Below are positions 8,005-20,023 of a stretch of 64,000 nucleotides of DNA, one piece after another. This stretch comes from Saccharibacillus soli (GTDB taxonomy: Bacteria; Bacillota; Bacilli; Paenibacillales; Paenibacillaceae): positions 682,001 through 746,000 of the forward strand of contig NIOB01000006.1 of NCBI GenBank assembly GCA_002189105.1, given 5' to 3'. Position numbers and translations under genes: made by a program. The notes below the pieces were generated by a model that made no database searches, was not told where the DNA came from, and saw only the letters and a program-made list of their open reading frames with translations. The first letter of the stretch is position 1. Every line of letters starts with the position of its first letter.

Positions 8005-10311
8005 CTAATTGAGTTTTTCCAGGGCTGTCTTGATGGAAGGGCTTAAGCTGTACGTTTTGATGATGGTCTCGATGGCTTCTGCGCGAGTAGCACCGCCATT
8101 CGGATCAAACGACAGACTGGTCTTGCCCTCGAAGATTCCGAGTGCAGCCGTTTTTTTGATGACATCGGCCGCATAGACGCGATCAAGATCAGCAAAGTTC
8201 ACGCTGGAAGTATCTAGGCTCAAGATATTCGCATTAAGCACGCGTGTAATGATAAGCGCCATCTCCTGACGAGAGATGGTTTGTTCCGGACGAATCGTGC
8301 CGTCTTCATAGCCGGTTAGTACGCCGACCGCAATCAGCTTCTTCAGGCTGTCTGTAGACCAACGATTGTTAATGTCGGTATATGCAGTGAAACGGTCTTC
8401 GTCGAGATTAATCTGGCGCGAAGCCATGCCCACGAAGGCACGTTCGATCATTGCTGCGAACTCGGCACGGGTGATCTGCTCATTAGGCTGGAATCCGCCA
8501 TTCGGATAGCCATTGATGACGCCCAGCTTGGTCAGCTTTTGAATCGAAGGCACCGCCCAATGGTTGGCAACATCCGCAAAGGTCAGGGCGGGGAAGGCGT
8601 CTCCCTGATTGAGAATATCCGCTGTACGGGCTTCTACACCCGCAATCACATTGCTGTCAGTGTTCACGACGCGGCTTCTAAAAATATCATCCGGGTTCTG
8701 TCCTTCTTCAATGACTGCCGGTTTATCTGGCTGCTGCGGCTCAGGCTTGGGTTCCTGCTGAACGGGTGGAGCAGGAGCCACAACTACAGGAGCGGCAGGA
8801 GGTGGGTACGGCGGATCGTAAGAAGGAACCGGAGCTGGATTGGAAACTTCCGGGCTCGGATTTCCACTGCTGCCGCCTGCTTGAACGACTTGAACCATGA
8901 TCTCGGACGTACTGTCGGCAATCTCGTATCTGCGGTCGCCGATATATTTGGCTGTGATCGGGTGATCGCCAACGCTAAGATCGCGGGTAGTAAAGGAACC
9001 CTCAGCAATCCCATTGGCAACTCCACCTGGCGTCATGGGAATCGTGGCCAATTCCGTTTCTCCGTCCAGCAGAATGACACTTCCAGCTATATCCCGTGTG
9101 AACTGGGGATCAGTTTTGACACGAATATCGAAGGTAACCGAATCGCCGAAATTCGACGGGTTGCGCTGACTGGTCACTTTGGTTACCGTTGGATGTTCTG
9201 TCGGCGTTTCTACCAACTCGGCTACTTTTTGCGTCAAGGGAGTGGATGTACTTTTACCGAATTTGCTATCTCCGTCATATTCCGCAGTAATCAAGTGATC
9301 GCCAACTTGGAGACTCCGCACGGCCAGGTAAGCAAATTGGGGGTGAACGGGATCTTCGCCCACTTTTGTTGTGCCGAGAATCGTACTGCCTTCTCTGAAG
9401 GTTACAGTTCCTGTAGGGTCAGAATAATCACCATTTACATAATCTCTGTCCACCCGCGCTACAAAAGTTACAGGTTCTCCCTGGGCAGCGGGATTGCGAG
9501 TGCTCAACACGCTGGTCACTGTTTTGCGCAGAGAAGGTTGACCATTGCCCGGCTCTGAAGAACCATTCACAATTTGAGTTAGAGGTTGGGAGATGAGATC
9601 GTTCAGGTCATAACGGCTGTCGCCGTAATATTTGGCCGTAATCGGATGGCTTCCCACACTTAATTGGTCGGTTGTGAAGCGAGCCTTGGCGTCGCCGTTG
9701 GATACGCCATCCGGCCACATGGGCAGTCTTGCCAATTCCGTTTCACCGTCCATCAGCACGACACTTCCTGAAGGATTGCCACCGCGATCCAGATTCAATC
9801 GGACATCGAAGATTACGGAATTTCCGTGATTGGACGGATTCAGAAGGCTGCTGACTGTAAGACTGGGCGAAAGCTTGAAGGAGGGCGATGCGGGATCTCC
9901 TACATGTTGGGTAAGCCGATCCGATTCAGTAGGAGCATAGGCTGAACTGCCGCTGTATGTGGCCGTGATTTCGTGGTCGCCTTTTTCCAAGCTGGGTACC
10001 ATGATGAAGACTTCGGTTGGGCGAGTGACATCGCTTCCCAATCGGGCACTGCCCAATTCGGCGCCATCTTCAGTGAGCGTGACCGTTCCGGATGGCATGC
10101 CTGAAGAACCTTCGACGGTTGCCATGAATGTGACCGGCTCTCCCGAGGCAGCCATGCTTCGTGTACTTGACAGGGTAACTGTTGCCTGAGGAAGGGTGAG
10201 ACTTCCGTCTGTCAGGGGCGTTATTTCATTGGCGTAAACGGCAGAAGATGAAGTAACCATCAATGCCGCCACGAGCAGAGCGCTGACTTTCTTGTTGAGC
10301 GAACTAAACAT
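8005..10311 (-). CDS. Surface protein with four Ig-like domains and three C-terminal SLH domains
   Basis: 768 residues. A signal peptide (charged start, hydrophobic core, cut near AVYA-NE at about residue 28) is followed by four Ig-like modules of the bacterial Big_3-like type, about residues 40-480, each ending in GDHxITAxY or GSHPITAKY. They alternate in two subtypes, A-B-A-B. A Pro-rich linker (about 485-545) leads to three S-layer-homology domains, with GYPNGGFQPNEQITRAEFA, GYEDGTIRPEQTISRQEMA and the more divergent third repeat. SLH domains bind pyruvylated secondary cell-wall polymer, so the protein is anchored at the surface; the Ig-like part is probably a spacer or adhesin stalk. AAAGGGGA precedes the ATG. 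Expressed alone. Confidence 0.92.
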   Translation of the reverse strand: MFSSLNKKVSALLVAALMVTSSSAVYANEITPLTDGSLTLPQATVTLSSTRSMAASGEPVTFMATVEGSSGMPSGTVTLTEDGAELGSARLGSDVTRPTEVFIMVPSLEKGDHEITATYSGSSAYAPTESDRLTQHVGDPASPSFKLSPSLTVSSLLNPSNHGNSVIFDVRLNLDRGGNPSGSVVLMDGETELARLPMWPDGVSNGDAKARFTTDQLSVGSHPITAKYYGDSRYDLNDLISQPLTQIVNGSSEPGNGQPSLRKTVTSVLSTRNPAAQGEPVTFVARVDRDYVNGDYSDPTGTVTFREGSTILGTTKVGEDPVHPQFAYLAVRSLQVGDHLITAEYDGDSKFGKSTSTPLTQKVAELVETPTEHPTVTKVTSQRNPSNFGDSVTFDIRVKTDPQFTRDIAGSVILLDGETELATIPMTPGGVANGIAEGSFTTRDLSVGDHPITAKYIGDRRYEIADSTSEIMVQVVQAGGSSGNPSPEVSNPAPVPSYDPPYPPPAAPVVVAPAPPVQQEPKPEPQQPDKPAVIEEGQNPDDIFRSRVVNTDSNVIAGVEARTADILNQGDAFPALTFADVANHWAVPSIQKLTKLGVINGYPNGGFQPNEQITRAEFAAMIERAFVGMASRQINLDEDRFTAYTDINNRWSTDSLKKLIAVGVLTGYEDGTIRPEQTISRQEMALIITRVLNANILSLDTSSVNFADLDRVYAADVIKKTAALGIFEGKTSLSFDPNGGATRAEAIETIIKTYSLSPSIKTALEKLN

Positions 10312-10487
10312 CTGCGAATATTCCCCTTTATCTGAATGTTAGCCTATTTTATACACGAATCGGATGGACCCGCGTACAAGAGGCAAAAGATATTATCGTC
10401 ACAAATGCTAACTTAGTAAATACTAAATATCGATAAAAACTAATTTTTTTCTGTTTATGCTCAAAAAAGCAGGATTGAACTTGCCTC

Positions 10488-11336
10488 TCACATCCGCCGA
10501 CTCCATCGAAACTGCTCCGGCGTCATCCCTTGAACCTTGCGAAAACATTGAATGAAATAACTGCTCTGCGAAAACCCGCAGGCGGCTGCGACCTCGCGTA
10601 CGGTCAGCGAAGTGGAGACAAGCAGGCGTTTGGCGTGCAGGACGCGGGCTTCCAGCAGATAGGTACTTGGGGTGCGCCCCATGAGCTGATGAAATTTTCG
10701 GCTAAAATAAGGCACGCTGTATCCGGTATAAGCGGCAACGTCGGTCATGGACAAGTCCGCTTCCATGCAGTGAAGGCGAATGTATTCGGCCGCGGCCTGA
10801 ATACCTGGCAGAGAAGGATCGCGTGGAAGCGACAGCGGCGACGCGTCGGCTGCAAGATGCAGCAGCAGTTCATAGAGCAAGGCTGACACTTCGGCTTCTC
10901 TTGCAAACTCGAACGTGCGACCCAGATCCAGAAGGTGCTCGATCCGACTGGCAATGACGGAAGATTCAGCCAGACGGAACAGCCAGACCTCCCCCATACC
11001 CCGTGCGCCCAACAGATGTTCCGCGTCCGCACAGGCAAAATGCACCCAACGAATATCCCACGGCTGGTCACGATGCGATGCGTATCGCTGTGCAGTACCA
11101 GGACCGTACAAGAAGCCGCTGCCTGCCCCCAGTTCAAATGATCGGCCGTTCGATTGTACATAACCGCTTCCATCCAGAATTAGATGCAGATTATACAATC
11201 GGTGCAGCTGAAGGTCGTCACTTTGCGCCGGGCGATCTACCCGATGTTCCGGGCGATGGCTGTAGCCGCCAGCAAAGTCGGGATAACAGATATAATGATC
11301 CACAGTAGGCGCAGGGAAAAAGAGGTGTTCTTCCAT
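10488..11336 (-). CDS. AraC family regulator with cupin N-terminus
   Basis: 282 residues. The N-terminal half (about 20-150) has the sugar-sensing cupin pattern with LILDGSGYVQSNGRSFELGAG and WDIRWVHFA. The C-terminus has two AraC-type helix-turn-helix motifs: MTDVAAYTGYSVPYFSRKFH, then VREVAAACGFSQSSYFIQCF. AAGGAGAG lies before the ATG at 11336. It is divergent from the GH42 beta-galactosidase gene, sharing about 210 bases of intergenic DNA, so it most likely activates that gene in response to a galactoside. Confidence 0.9.
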   Translation of the reverse strand: MEEHLFFPAPTVDHYICYPDFAGGYSHRPEHRVDRPAQSDDLQLHRLYNLHLILDGSGYVQSNGRSFELGAGSGFLYGPGTAQRYASHRDQPWDIRWVHFACADAEHLLGARGMGEVWLFRLAESSVIASRIEHLLDLGRTFEFAREAEVSALLYELLLHLAADASPLSLPRDPSLPGIQAAAEYIRLHCMEADLSMTDVAAYTGYSVPYFSRKFHQLMGRTPSTYLLEARVLHAKRLLVSTSLTVREVAAACGFSQSSYFIQCFRKVQGMTPEQFRWSRRM

Positions 11337-11549
11337 CCAGGTCTCTCCTTTTATAAAAGAAATAATTGTTATTCATGAGAGTCATATACGCTGATTACAG
11401 CCCTATTATAAATGAGCGATCGCAAAAAAATGATACATCCGCAAAATCCCGTTATATCCCTTCCATGAGTATCCGCTTACAATAAAGCAGAGAACTCGCG
11501 GGCTGCCTGCTGGAGCAGCGAGGAACAGGAGATCAAAAAGCGGAGGGTT

Positions 11550-13643
11550 ATGATGATGGTGAAATCGATCAAGCTGGATACCTTGAAACTTGGCGTATGT
11601 TATTATCCTGAACATTGGTCGGAGGAATTATGGGAAGATGACTTCCGGCGCATGCGGGAGATGAATATTTCCACGATTCGCGTGGGTGAGTTTGCCTGGG
11701 CATTATTTGAGCCGGAGGAAGGCCGGTTTGAGTTTAACTTGTTTGATCGTGCCCTGGACGCGGCGCATCGCCATGGGCTGGAAGTTATCATGGGCACACC
11801 GACAGCGACGCCGCCCGCCTGGCTGACGCATCGCTACCCGGAAGTGCTGAACGCGGCTCAGGACGGGACGTTGTACCACCACGGCATGCGCCGTCATTAC
11901 AACTATAACAGCTCAAAATATCGGGAATTATGTGCGACTATTACCCGGGAAATGGCGAGCCATTACCACGACCATCCCGCAATTGTAGGTTGGCAGCTCG
12001 ACAATGAATTTAACTGCGAGACCAATGTATTCTACTCCGAAGCCGATCATGCCGCTTTTCGAGAATGGGCACGCCGCAAGTACGGCACACTGGAGGCGCT
12101 CAACGAAGCCTGGGGTACAGTCGTCTGGAGTCAGATTTACAGCGAATGGGAGCAGATTCATCTGCCTCGTCCTACGGTTGCCGATTCGCCAAACCCTCAC
12201 CTGGCTCTGGATGAGAAGCGTTTTATCTCGGATAGCGTTATTGAATTCGCGCGGATTCAGGCCGACATTCTGCGCGAGGTCGCTCCGAATCATTGGGTGA
12301 CCACCAACGGTTTATTCGGTCATCTGGACAGTCATGCGCTGACCGATGAACTGCTTGACTTTTTCTCCTATGATTCCTATCCGCAGTTCTCCACGATTTT
12401 CCCGGGTGAGGAGAAGGAACCGCTGTTGGATCGCAAATGGAGTCTGAATCTAAGCGCGGTTCGGAACATCTCGCCCAACTTCTGCATCATGGAGCAGCAG
12501 GCTGGGCCAGGGGGATGGGTCAACCGTATCGAGATGGCCTCTCCGCGCCCGGGGCAGCTGCGGCTCTGGACGTATCAGTCCGTGCTGCATGGGGCAGATC
12601 TGGTGCTGTATTTCCGCTGGCGTACGGCAGCGGTGGGCACCGAGATTTACTGGCATGGCCTGAATGACTATCATAATCGGCCCAATCGCAGAGTGAGAGA
12701 GGCCGAAGGGGTTGGACGGGAGTTTGCCGCAATTGGGTCTGCCATCTCGGGAACGACTTATAGAGCGGATGCTGCCATCCTGCGTGATTACGATAACGAA
12801 TGGGATGGTGAACTGGATGTCTGGCACGGGCCGCTGACCTCACGCAGTGTCAATTCCTGGTTCAAGCGACTGCAATACCGGCATATTCCCGTCGATTATG
12901 TCACGCTTCACGAGGCGGATCTCCAACAATTGCAGCGCTACAAGGTGCTTATCTACCCGCATGCGGCTATCCTGACCGAGGCGACCGCCGAGCTGCTGCA
13001 AGCTTATGTGGCAGGGGGCGGCAAGCTGGTTCTGGGTGCACGAACCGGCTACAAGAATGAACATGGACACTGCCGAATGATGCCTTTCCCAGGGTTGTTA
13101 GCTGAGTTATGCGGCATTACGGTCGAAGACTTCACCTTAATCAAAGGCACGGTTCAAGCTCCGCCGCTGCGTTGGGTCGATCGTGACGGACTGGCATCAG
13201 ATGAACCATTCTTCGCCGAAGCTTTTAATGATATTTTGCATGTGGAGGACGCTTCGACCGACATCATCGCCGAATATGCAGGTGACTATTATGCAGGCAG
13301 TCCCGCACTCACCCGACGTCAGCATGGAGGAGGCGAAGCCTGGTATTATGGAGCGGCATTCAGCGATGCAATTGTTGATGGTCTGATTGATCGGCTGGGC
13401 CTGGCTTCACCGGCCGATTCTTGGCTGCATCTGCCGCCTCAGGTTGAATTTGGGGTGCGTGAGAGCGAGACGGGCGAGGCTTATTTCTTCCTCTTAAACT
13501 ATGGTGCAAAACCCGTTTGTATGGGGATCGGAGCGCCGTGCATGGAACTGCTCAGTGGTGAAGCGGTCGAAGGAGAAGTGAACTTGTCTGGCTATGGTGT
13601 GATGATTTTGCAGCGTATGAAGATGCAGCGTATACAGGCATAG
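11550..13643 (+). CDS. GH42 beta-galactosidase
   Basis: 697 residues, the usual length of a family 42 glycoside hydrolase that removes terminal beta-galactose from oligosaccharides; no signal peptide, so intracellular. The N-terminal LGVCYYPEHWSEELWEDD begins the TIM barrel. The acid/base is the Glu in WQLDNEFNC (about residue 152) and the nucleophile the Glu in CIMEQQAGPGGW (about 313). The trimerisation domain (about 400-610) and a small C-terminal beta domain follow. Three ATG codons stand in a row at the start, so the exact one is open. The adjacent divergent AraC gene is the probable regulator. Confidence 0.95.
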   Translation: MMMVKSIKLDTLKLGVCYYPEHWSEELWEDDFRRMREMNISTIRVGEFAWALFEPEEGRFEFNLFDRALDAAHRHGLEVIMGTPTATPPAWLTHRYPEVLNAAQDGTLYHHGMRRHYNYNSSKYRELCATITREMASHYHDHPAIVGWQLDNEFNCETNVFYSEADHAAFREWARRKYGTLEALNEAWGTVVWSQIYSEWEQIHLPRPTVADSPNPHLALDEKRFISDSVIEFARIQADILREVAPNHWVTTNGLFGHLDSHALTDELLDFFSYDSYPQFSTIFPGEEKEPLLDRKWSLNLSAVRNISPNFCIMEQQAGPGGWVNRIEMASPRPGQLRLWTYQSVLHGADLVLYFRWRTAAVGTEIYWHGLNDYHNRPNRRVREAEGVGREFAAIGSAISGTTYRADAAILRDYDNEWDGELDVWHGPLTSRSVNSWFKRLQYRHIPVDYVTLHEADLQQLQRYKVLIYPHAAILTEATAELLQAYVAGGGKLVLGARTGYKNEHGHCRMMPFPGLLAELCGITVEDFTLIKGTVQAPPLRWVDRDGLASDEPFFAEAFNDILHVEDASTDIIAEYAGDYYAGSPALTRRQHGGGEAWYYGAAFSDAIVDGLIDRLGLASPADSWLHLPPQVEFGVRESETGEAYFFLLNYGAKPVCMGIGAPCMELLSGEAVEGEVNLSGYGVMILQRMKMQRIQA

Positions 13644-13703
13644 TGGAAGCGGAGAATAAGATGGATTTATGTCCAGAAAATAAGTTGTGCCGCCATGAAT
13701 TCC

Positions 13704-13748
13704 AAACCTTTTTCTTATTCGCCTTGGCGAAAAGGAAAAGGTTTTTTT
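13704..13748 (+). terminator. Terminator after the GH42 gene
   Basis: AAACCTTTTTC pairs with GGAAAAGGTTT around an inner TTCGCC/GGCGAA stem, followed by a T run. The rest of 13749-13898 shows nothing I can identify. Confidence 0.75.
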
Positions 13749-13898
13749 CTTTTGAACGAGACCGTCCTCTAGGATCGCATCTGCTCGCCTACAAGTGGAG
13801 ACAGAAGTCTGGCCAGCGGCTTGTTCCTTCACAGAGCCATCCTCTTATATTTGCAGCTGCGCAATCCGATAAATAGAGGATCAGACTTTGAGCAAGCG

Positions 13899-13926
13899 TT
13901 TGCTTTGTCAGCAGAAATCGTATAAT
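13899..13926 (+). promoter_or_regulatory. Probable promoter of the GGDEF-EAL gene
   Basis: TTTGCT and TATAAT are 16 bases apart, about 30 bases before the start codon. Confidence 0.5.
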
Positions 13927-13957
13927 TTTGAGGATAGAACAGCAAATTGAAAGGTAG

Positions 13958-16285
13958 ATGACCATGGCTGAGGGAAAAGGAAAGGCGAAGCAGAACCTAA
14001 CGAACGCTCGCGGTGTGCAGCAGGACAAAGATGCTGAAACACAGGACGCAGCCGCGCCTGAAGAATCCCTCCTTGAGACGGGCGCAGATCGCCGCTTAAT
14101 GGCCGATTCGTTTTCGTCGGTTCTCCTGCTTGCTGAGGAACACCAGATCTATCGTTCCTTATATGCGTACAGCACGGATGCCGTTTTTCTTCTGGACGCC
14201 GAAGGCTGCTTCCTGGATGTGAATCCAAGTGGGCAACGCATGAGCGGCTACAGCCTAAAAGAATTGTATCGTTCCGATTTTAATCAATTTATTCTTCCTT
14301 CCGATGTGCCTAGAGCGGAACAGTCGCTGCAAGTCGCTCTTATGGAGCGGCGTATGACCCAGACGGAATTTTCATTTCGCTCGAAATCCGGATATGTGGT
14401 TCGAGTGGACGCTACGCTTATTCCCATTTTAAAAGATGATGAAGTGATAGGACTGCTTGGTATTTCTCGGGATATTAGTGAAAAGGTACGTTGGATGCGT
14501 ATTCTGGACAGCCAGAACTTGATTCTGGAGATGATTGCCAAGTCTACGCCGCTGGTGAAAACACTGGATCATCTGGTGCGGCTGGCGGAATACCAGACGG
14601 GTGCCAAATGTTCCATCCACGGCTACGATCATGAGCAGGGGATTCTGACCAAACTGGCCGCGCCCAGTCTGCCGAAGGCTTATGTACAGGCTTCTGAAGG
14701 CGTAGAGGTCAGCGAGCGGGGCGGATCATGCGGAGCTGCTGCGGCCAGGCGTGAGATCGTCATTGTGGAAGATATTGAACAAAGCGAATTATGGGAGACT
14801 TACCGTGAATTGGCGATCTCCAACGGTCTTCGTGCTTGTTGGTCGCTTCCGCTGATTGATGGTCAGAACGAGATCATTGGTACCTTTGCCATGTATTATG
14901 AAGAGCGTCGTCTGCCTACTCAACGGGAAATCGAGCTGATTCGCAAGACCGGCTATCTGGCACGACTCGCTATTGAGCAGAATCGCGCCAATGAGCTGAT
15001 CTATCGGATGGCGTATCATGACAGCCTGACCGGGCTGCCCAACCGTCGTTCCTTTCAGGAGAAGCTCAGTGAAGCGATTGAAGCGGCACAATCCAAAGAG
15101 CAGAAGCTGTCCATTTTATATTTTGACCTAGATCGCTTCAAGACGGTTAATGATTCACTCGGACACGGTGTTGGCGACATTCTGTTGGTCGAAGTGGCAG
15201 GCAGATTGCAGGATTCGCTGGGACAAGATGCGTTTATCGCCCGTCATGGAGGCGACGAATTTGTGGTGCTGCTGGGACATGACCGTGTTCCGGAGACCGA
15301 ACAGGCAGCGCAGCGCGTATTGGATACTTTTATCGAGCCATTTGAAGTGGAAGGGTATGAGCTGTTCATGACGCCGAGTGTCGGCATCAGCTTGTATCCC
15401 GAACATGGGGAAGATGCTTCCATGCTGCTGCATCATGCCGACTCTGCCATGTACAAGGCGAAGGAAGCAGGTAAGAGCACCTATGCGCTCTACGAACCAC
15501 AGGGAGAGAACCATGAGGGCGCCCGAATTTTGCTGGAGAACGATCTGCGCAAGTCACTGGAAAAAGGCGAGCTTCAATTGTATTATCAGCCGCAGCTGAA
15601 GTTGTTCCCGAGTCAGCGTGTCGGAGCAGAGGCGCTGCTGCGCTGGCATCGAGGGCGTTCGGAATGGGTGCCGCCAAGTGATTTCATTCCACTGGCTGAA
15701 GAGACCGGGCTGATTCTGCCGATTGGAGAATGGGTGCTGCGCACGGCTTGTGAACAGGGACAGCGCTGGCTTCATGCGGGATATGAACCTTTTGTCATCG
15801 CTGTAAATTTGTCGCCCAGACAGTTCAGGCAGCGCAATCTTGTCGAATCGGTTCGGTTCATTCTGGAGGAGACCGGCTATCCGCCGGAATATCTGGAGCT
15901 GGAGATCACGGAAGGCATGACCCTGGACGTTGAGGTGGCTTCCGAGAAGATGCGGCAGCTTCGTGAGTTGGGTGTACAGATTTCGATTGATGATTTTGGA
16001 ACCGGGTACAGCTCGCTCAACTATCTGAAAAGACTGCCGATCAGCCGTCTAAAAGTTGATCGCTCCTTCGTACGGGACATTGAGAGCGATCCCAGCAATC
16101 GGGACATCATCAAGGCGATTATCTCGATGGCTCATAATCTCAAGATTACCGTTATTGCCGAGGGCGTAGAGAGTGCCGAACAGCTGGCCTTTCTGGAGGA
16201 GAATGGCTGCGACGAAGGACAGGGCTATCTGTTCGGACGTCCCGTTCCGGCCGAGGAGTTTGAACGCGGATTGGGTCTGGCTTAG
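13958..16285 (+). CDS. PAS-GAF-GGDEF-EAL cyclic-di-GMP turnover protein
   Basis: 775 residues, no membrane segment. After a Lys/Ala/Glu-rich lead come a PAS domain (about 65-175, AVFLLDAEGCFLDVNPSGQ), a GAF domain (about 195-345), GGDEF (about 360-520) and EAL (about 530-770). The diguanylate cyclase site reads RHGGDEFVV, intact, near 429. The phosphodiesterase has GAEALLRW near 557, ELEITEG, DDFGTGYSSL and AEGVES, the residues needed for metal binding and catalysis. Both halves therefore look active on paper, and PAS/GAF ligands probably decide the net output. The start may be ATG 13958 or 13964. It is alone between terminators. Confidence 0.95.
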   Translation: MTMAEGKGKAKQNLTNARGVQQDKDAETQDAAAPEESLLETGADRRLMADSFSSVLLLAEEHQIYRSLYAYSTDAVFLLDAEGCFLDVNPSGQRMSGYSLKELYRSDFNQFILPSDVPRAEQSLQVALMERRMTQTEFSFRSKSGYVVRVDATLIPILKDDEVIGLLGISRDISEKVRWMRILDSQNLILEMIAKSTPLVKTLDHLVRLAEYQTGAKCSIHGYDHEQGILTKLAAPSLPKAYVQASEGVEVSERGGSCGAAAARREIVIVEDIEQSELWETYRELAISNGLRACWSLPLIDGQNEIIGTFAMYYEERRLPTQREIELIRKTGYLARLAIEQNRANELIYRMAYHDSLTGLPNRRSFQEKLSEAIEAAQSKEQKLSILYFDLDRFKTVNDSLGHGVGDILLVEVAGRLQDSLGQDAFIARHGGDEFVVLLGHDRVPETEQAAQRVLDTFIEPFEVEGYELFMTPSVGISLYPEHGEDASMLLHHADSAMYKAKEAGKSTYALYEPQGENHEGARILLENDLRKSLEKGELQLYYQPQLKLFPSQRVGAEALLRWHRGRSEWVPPSDFIPLAEETGLILPIGEWVLRTACEQGQRWLHAGYEPFVIAVNLSPRQFRQRNLVESVRFILEETGYPPEYLELEITEGMTLDVEVASEKMRQLRELGVQISIDDFGTGYSSLNYLKRLPISRLKVDRSFVRDIESDPSNRDIIKAIISMAHNLKITVIAEGVESAEQLAFLEENGCDEGQGYLFGRPVPAEEFERGLGLA

Positions 16286-16334
16286 TGTTCGTTCCGTTGA
16301 ATTGAGGTGGAATGTCAACGCTTTGCAGGTGCAG

Positions 16335-16374
16335 AAGAACCCCAGCCTCCAATCGGAGCGCTGGGGTTCTTTAT
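16335..16374 (+). terminator. Bidirectional terminator between convergent genes
   Basis: AAGAACCCCAGC (16335-16346) and GCTGGGGTTCTT (16360-16371) form a 12-bp perfect stem, with T after it and A-rich sequence before it. Confidence 0.8.
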
Positions 16375-16437
16375 GTGTTAACCCTTTTTCCTGATGGAAA
16401 GCGGCTTCTGCCTCACTTCCACCTCACCCTTCCCTTG

Positions 16438-17619
16438 TTAGCCAATATGCACCGAAGCTTTGCGCGTTCGTACATGAACCCTTTCAAATGCCAGAGGCAG
16501 GCCTTCGTCAGGGAGAGGAAGATGTCGCAGATATTTATCGAAAAATGCCAGATGATAAAAGGAAATAATCTCGCGCATGAGCGCAGGTTCCCGTTTGCCA
16601 ATCAGTTTGAGCAGCTTCAGCTGCGGAGCGTAGTAGATCATATCGGTGTAGTCCATATGCTGGGTATCTTCGACAATGACCAAGTAAGCATCGGAGGAAT
16701 TGGCGAGAAAATGCGGACGTGCCAGCAGTTCCATCAATTCGCTGCCCATAATCATAAAGGGCTTCTTCAAGTCCTGATTCCAATACTCACCGTATGTGGG
16801 AGCATCCATATTCACTCCGCACACAAAGCGGCGGTCGTCGAAGCAGACCTGGCTCGCTGTACAGCCGCCATACGAATGACCGGTGATGCCGATGCCGCGT
16901 GCAAGATCCAGCCTGCCAGCAAAGGGGGAGCTGCTGGCGCCTGTGTTCCATTCTTCGAGTCGGTCGGCCACAAACCGGTTATCTTCGGCCCAGATTTGGA
17001 CGTGCTGCCAGATGGGGGTAGAGCGAAAAGGGTCAAAGAAATCACCAACTGCCGAGAAGATCTCCTTGTCGCTGAACTTGCGCTGCTGCATTTCTTTGAA
17101 CTGTGGCATATGCGTTTTCAGATTCTGCTGAAAGGCGCGAGAAAATTCTTCATGGGCGAACAGCAGCGTCCCATCGGGGTATTTCAGTACACTGGATTCA
17201 TAAGGGTGACCGATCGAGACCACGATATATCCCTGGCTTGCGAGATCGCAGCATAACACGACATTCTGCATCATATGACTCAGGTACCCGTGATTGAAAA
17301 AGAGAACCGGGTATTGGCTGTGGTCAGCCGATAACGGAAGATCGCGGTAAGCGTGAATCGACATATATTGGCTGCGGGCTGATACCAGACCGCGCGACAT
17401 TTTCTTGTAGGCTTCGGCTTCTTCCTTAAATGAATAGGTCATCTGCGGCCTGCCCAGCGTATCGTCGGCGGGATAATATAGGTGAATGGGAATCTTTCGC
17501 AGTTCATAGGGAGCAAACTCAAATAGATTCTTGCGCGATTCGTCGGTAACCGATCTTTCCGTGAAGCCTACGATATAACGACCCAGCGGCTTGGGCAACT
17601 CCTTTGGTTTGCGGAGCAT
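16438..17619 (-). CDS. Alpha/beta hydrolase, platelet-activating-factor acetylhydrolase-like
   Basis: 393 residues, cytoplasmic (no signal). The nucleophile elbow is GITGHSYGGCTA. The oxyanion strand is VLFFNHGYLSHMMQNV, followed by ASQGYIVVSIGHPYESS. The acid and histidine probably lie in GVNMDAP and DTQHMDYTD near 265-325. This layout matches PAF-acetylhydrolase-like or dienelactone-hydrolase-like lipases/esterases. AAGGAGAG stands six bases before the ATG. Substrate unknown; neighbours give no clue. Confidence 0.85.
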   Translation of the reverse strand: MLRKPKELPKPLGRYIVGFTERSVTDESRKNLFEFAPYELRKIPIHLYYPADDTLGRPQMTYSFKEEAEAYKKMSRGLVSARSQYMSIHAYRDLPLSADHSQYPVLFFNHGYLSHMMQNVVLCCDLASQGYIVVSIGHPYESSVLKYPDGTLLFAHEEFSRAFQQNLKTHMPQFKEMQQRKFSDKEIFSAVGDFFDPFRSTPIWQHVQIWAEDNRFVADRLEEWNTGASSSPFAGRLDLARGIGITGHSYGGCTASQVCFDDRRFVCGVNMDAPTYGEYWNQDLKKPFMIMGSELMELLARPHFLANSSDAYLVIVEDTQHMDYTDMIYYAPQLKLLKLIGKREPALMREIISFYHLAFFDKYLRHLPLPDEGLPLAFERVHVRTRKASVHIG

Positions 17620-17736
17620 GGGGATCTCTCCTTCTCTGTAGATACTTTTCTGTAGATATATGTATGTTTAACCAAAAAAGGAGAATGGACAAGAGGAATC
17701 TGACGCGGCATCCCGGGAAACACTCGATTTATACAG

Positions 17737-17768
17737 CAAAGACCACCTCCCGGTAGGGAAGTGGTCTT
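17737..17768 (-). terminator. Terminator of the beta-glucoside permease gene
   Basis: AAGACCAC and GTGGTCTT with a 14-base loop, between the permease stop and the divergently placed hydrolase start. The minus-strand T run is short. Confidence 0.6.
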
Positions 17769-17803
17769 GTTCCAAAGAGGTCAGGCTGAACTTGCTTCTA
17801 TGC

Positions 17804-19919
<2,116 letters not shown>

Positions 19920-19950
19920 CGATTGACGATTATTCAATTTGGATGTGTCT

Positions 19951-19979
19951 AGGATATAACGCTTTCAAACGCTTGTCAA
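19951..19979 (-). promoter_or_regulatory. bglP promoter with overlapping cre-like sequence
   Basis: Minus strand TTGACA-N17-TATCCT, about 35 bases before the RAT. Within it TGAAAGCGTTATAT matches the CcpA cre consensus at 13 of 14 positions, placing catabolite repression across the -10 region. Confidence 0.7.
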
Positions 19980-20023
19980 CGCATACATCACAAATTTTTA
20001 TATTTTTTCGCAGCCCACTGAAT

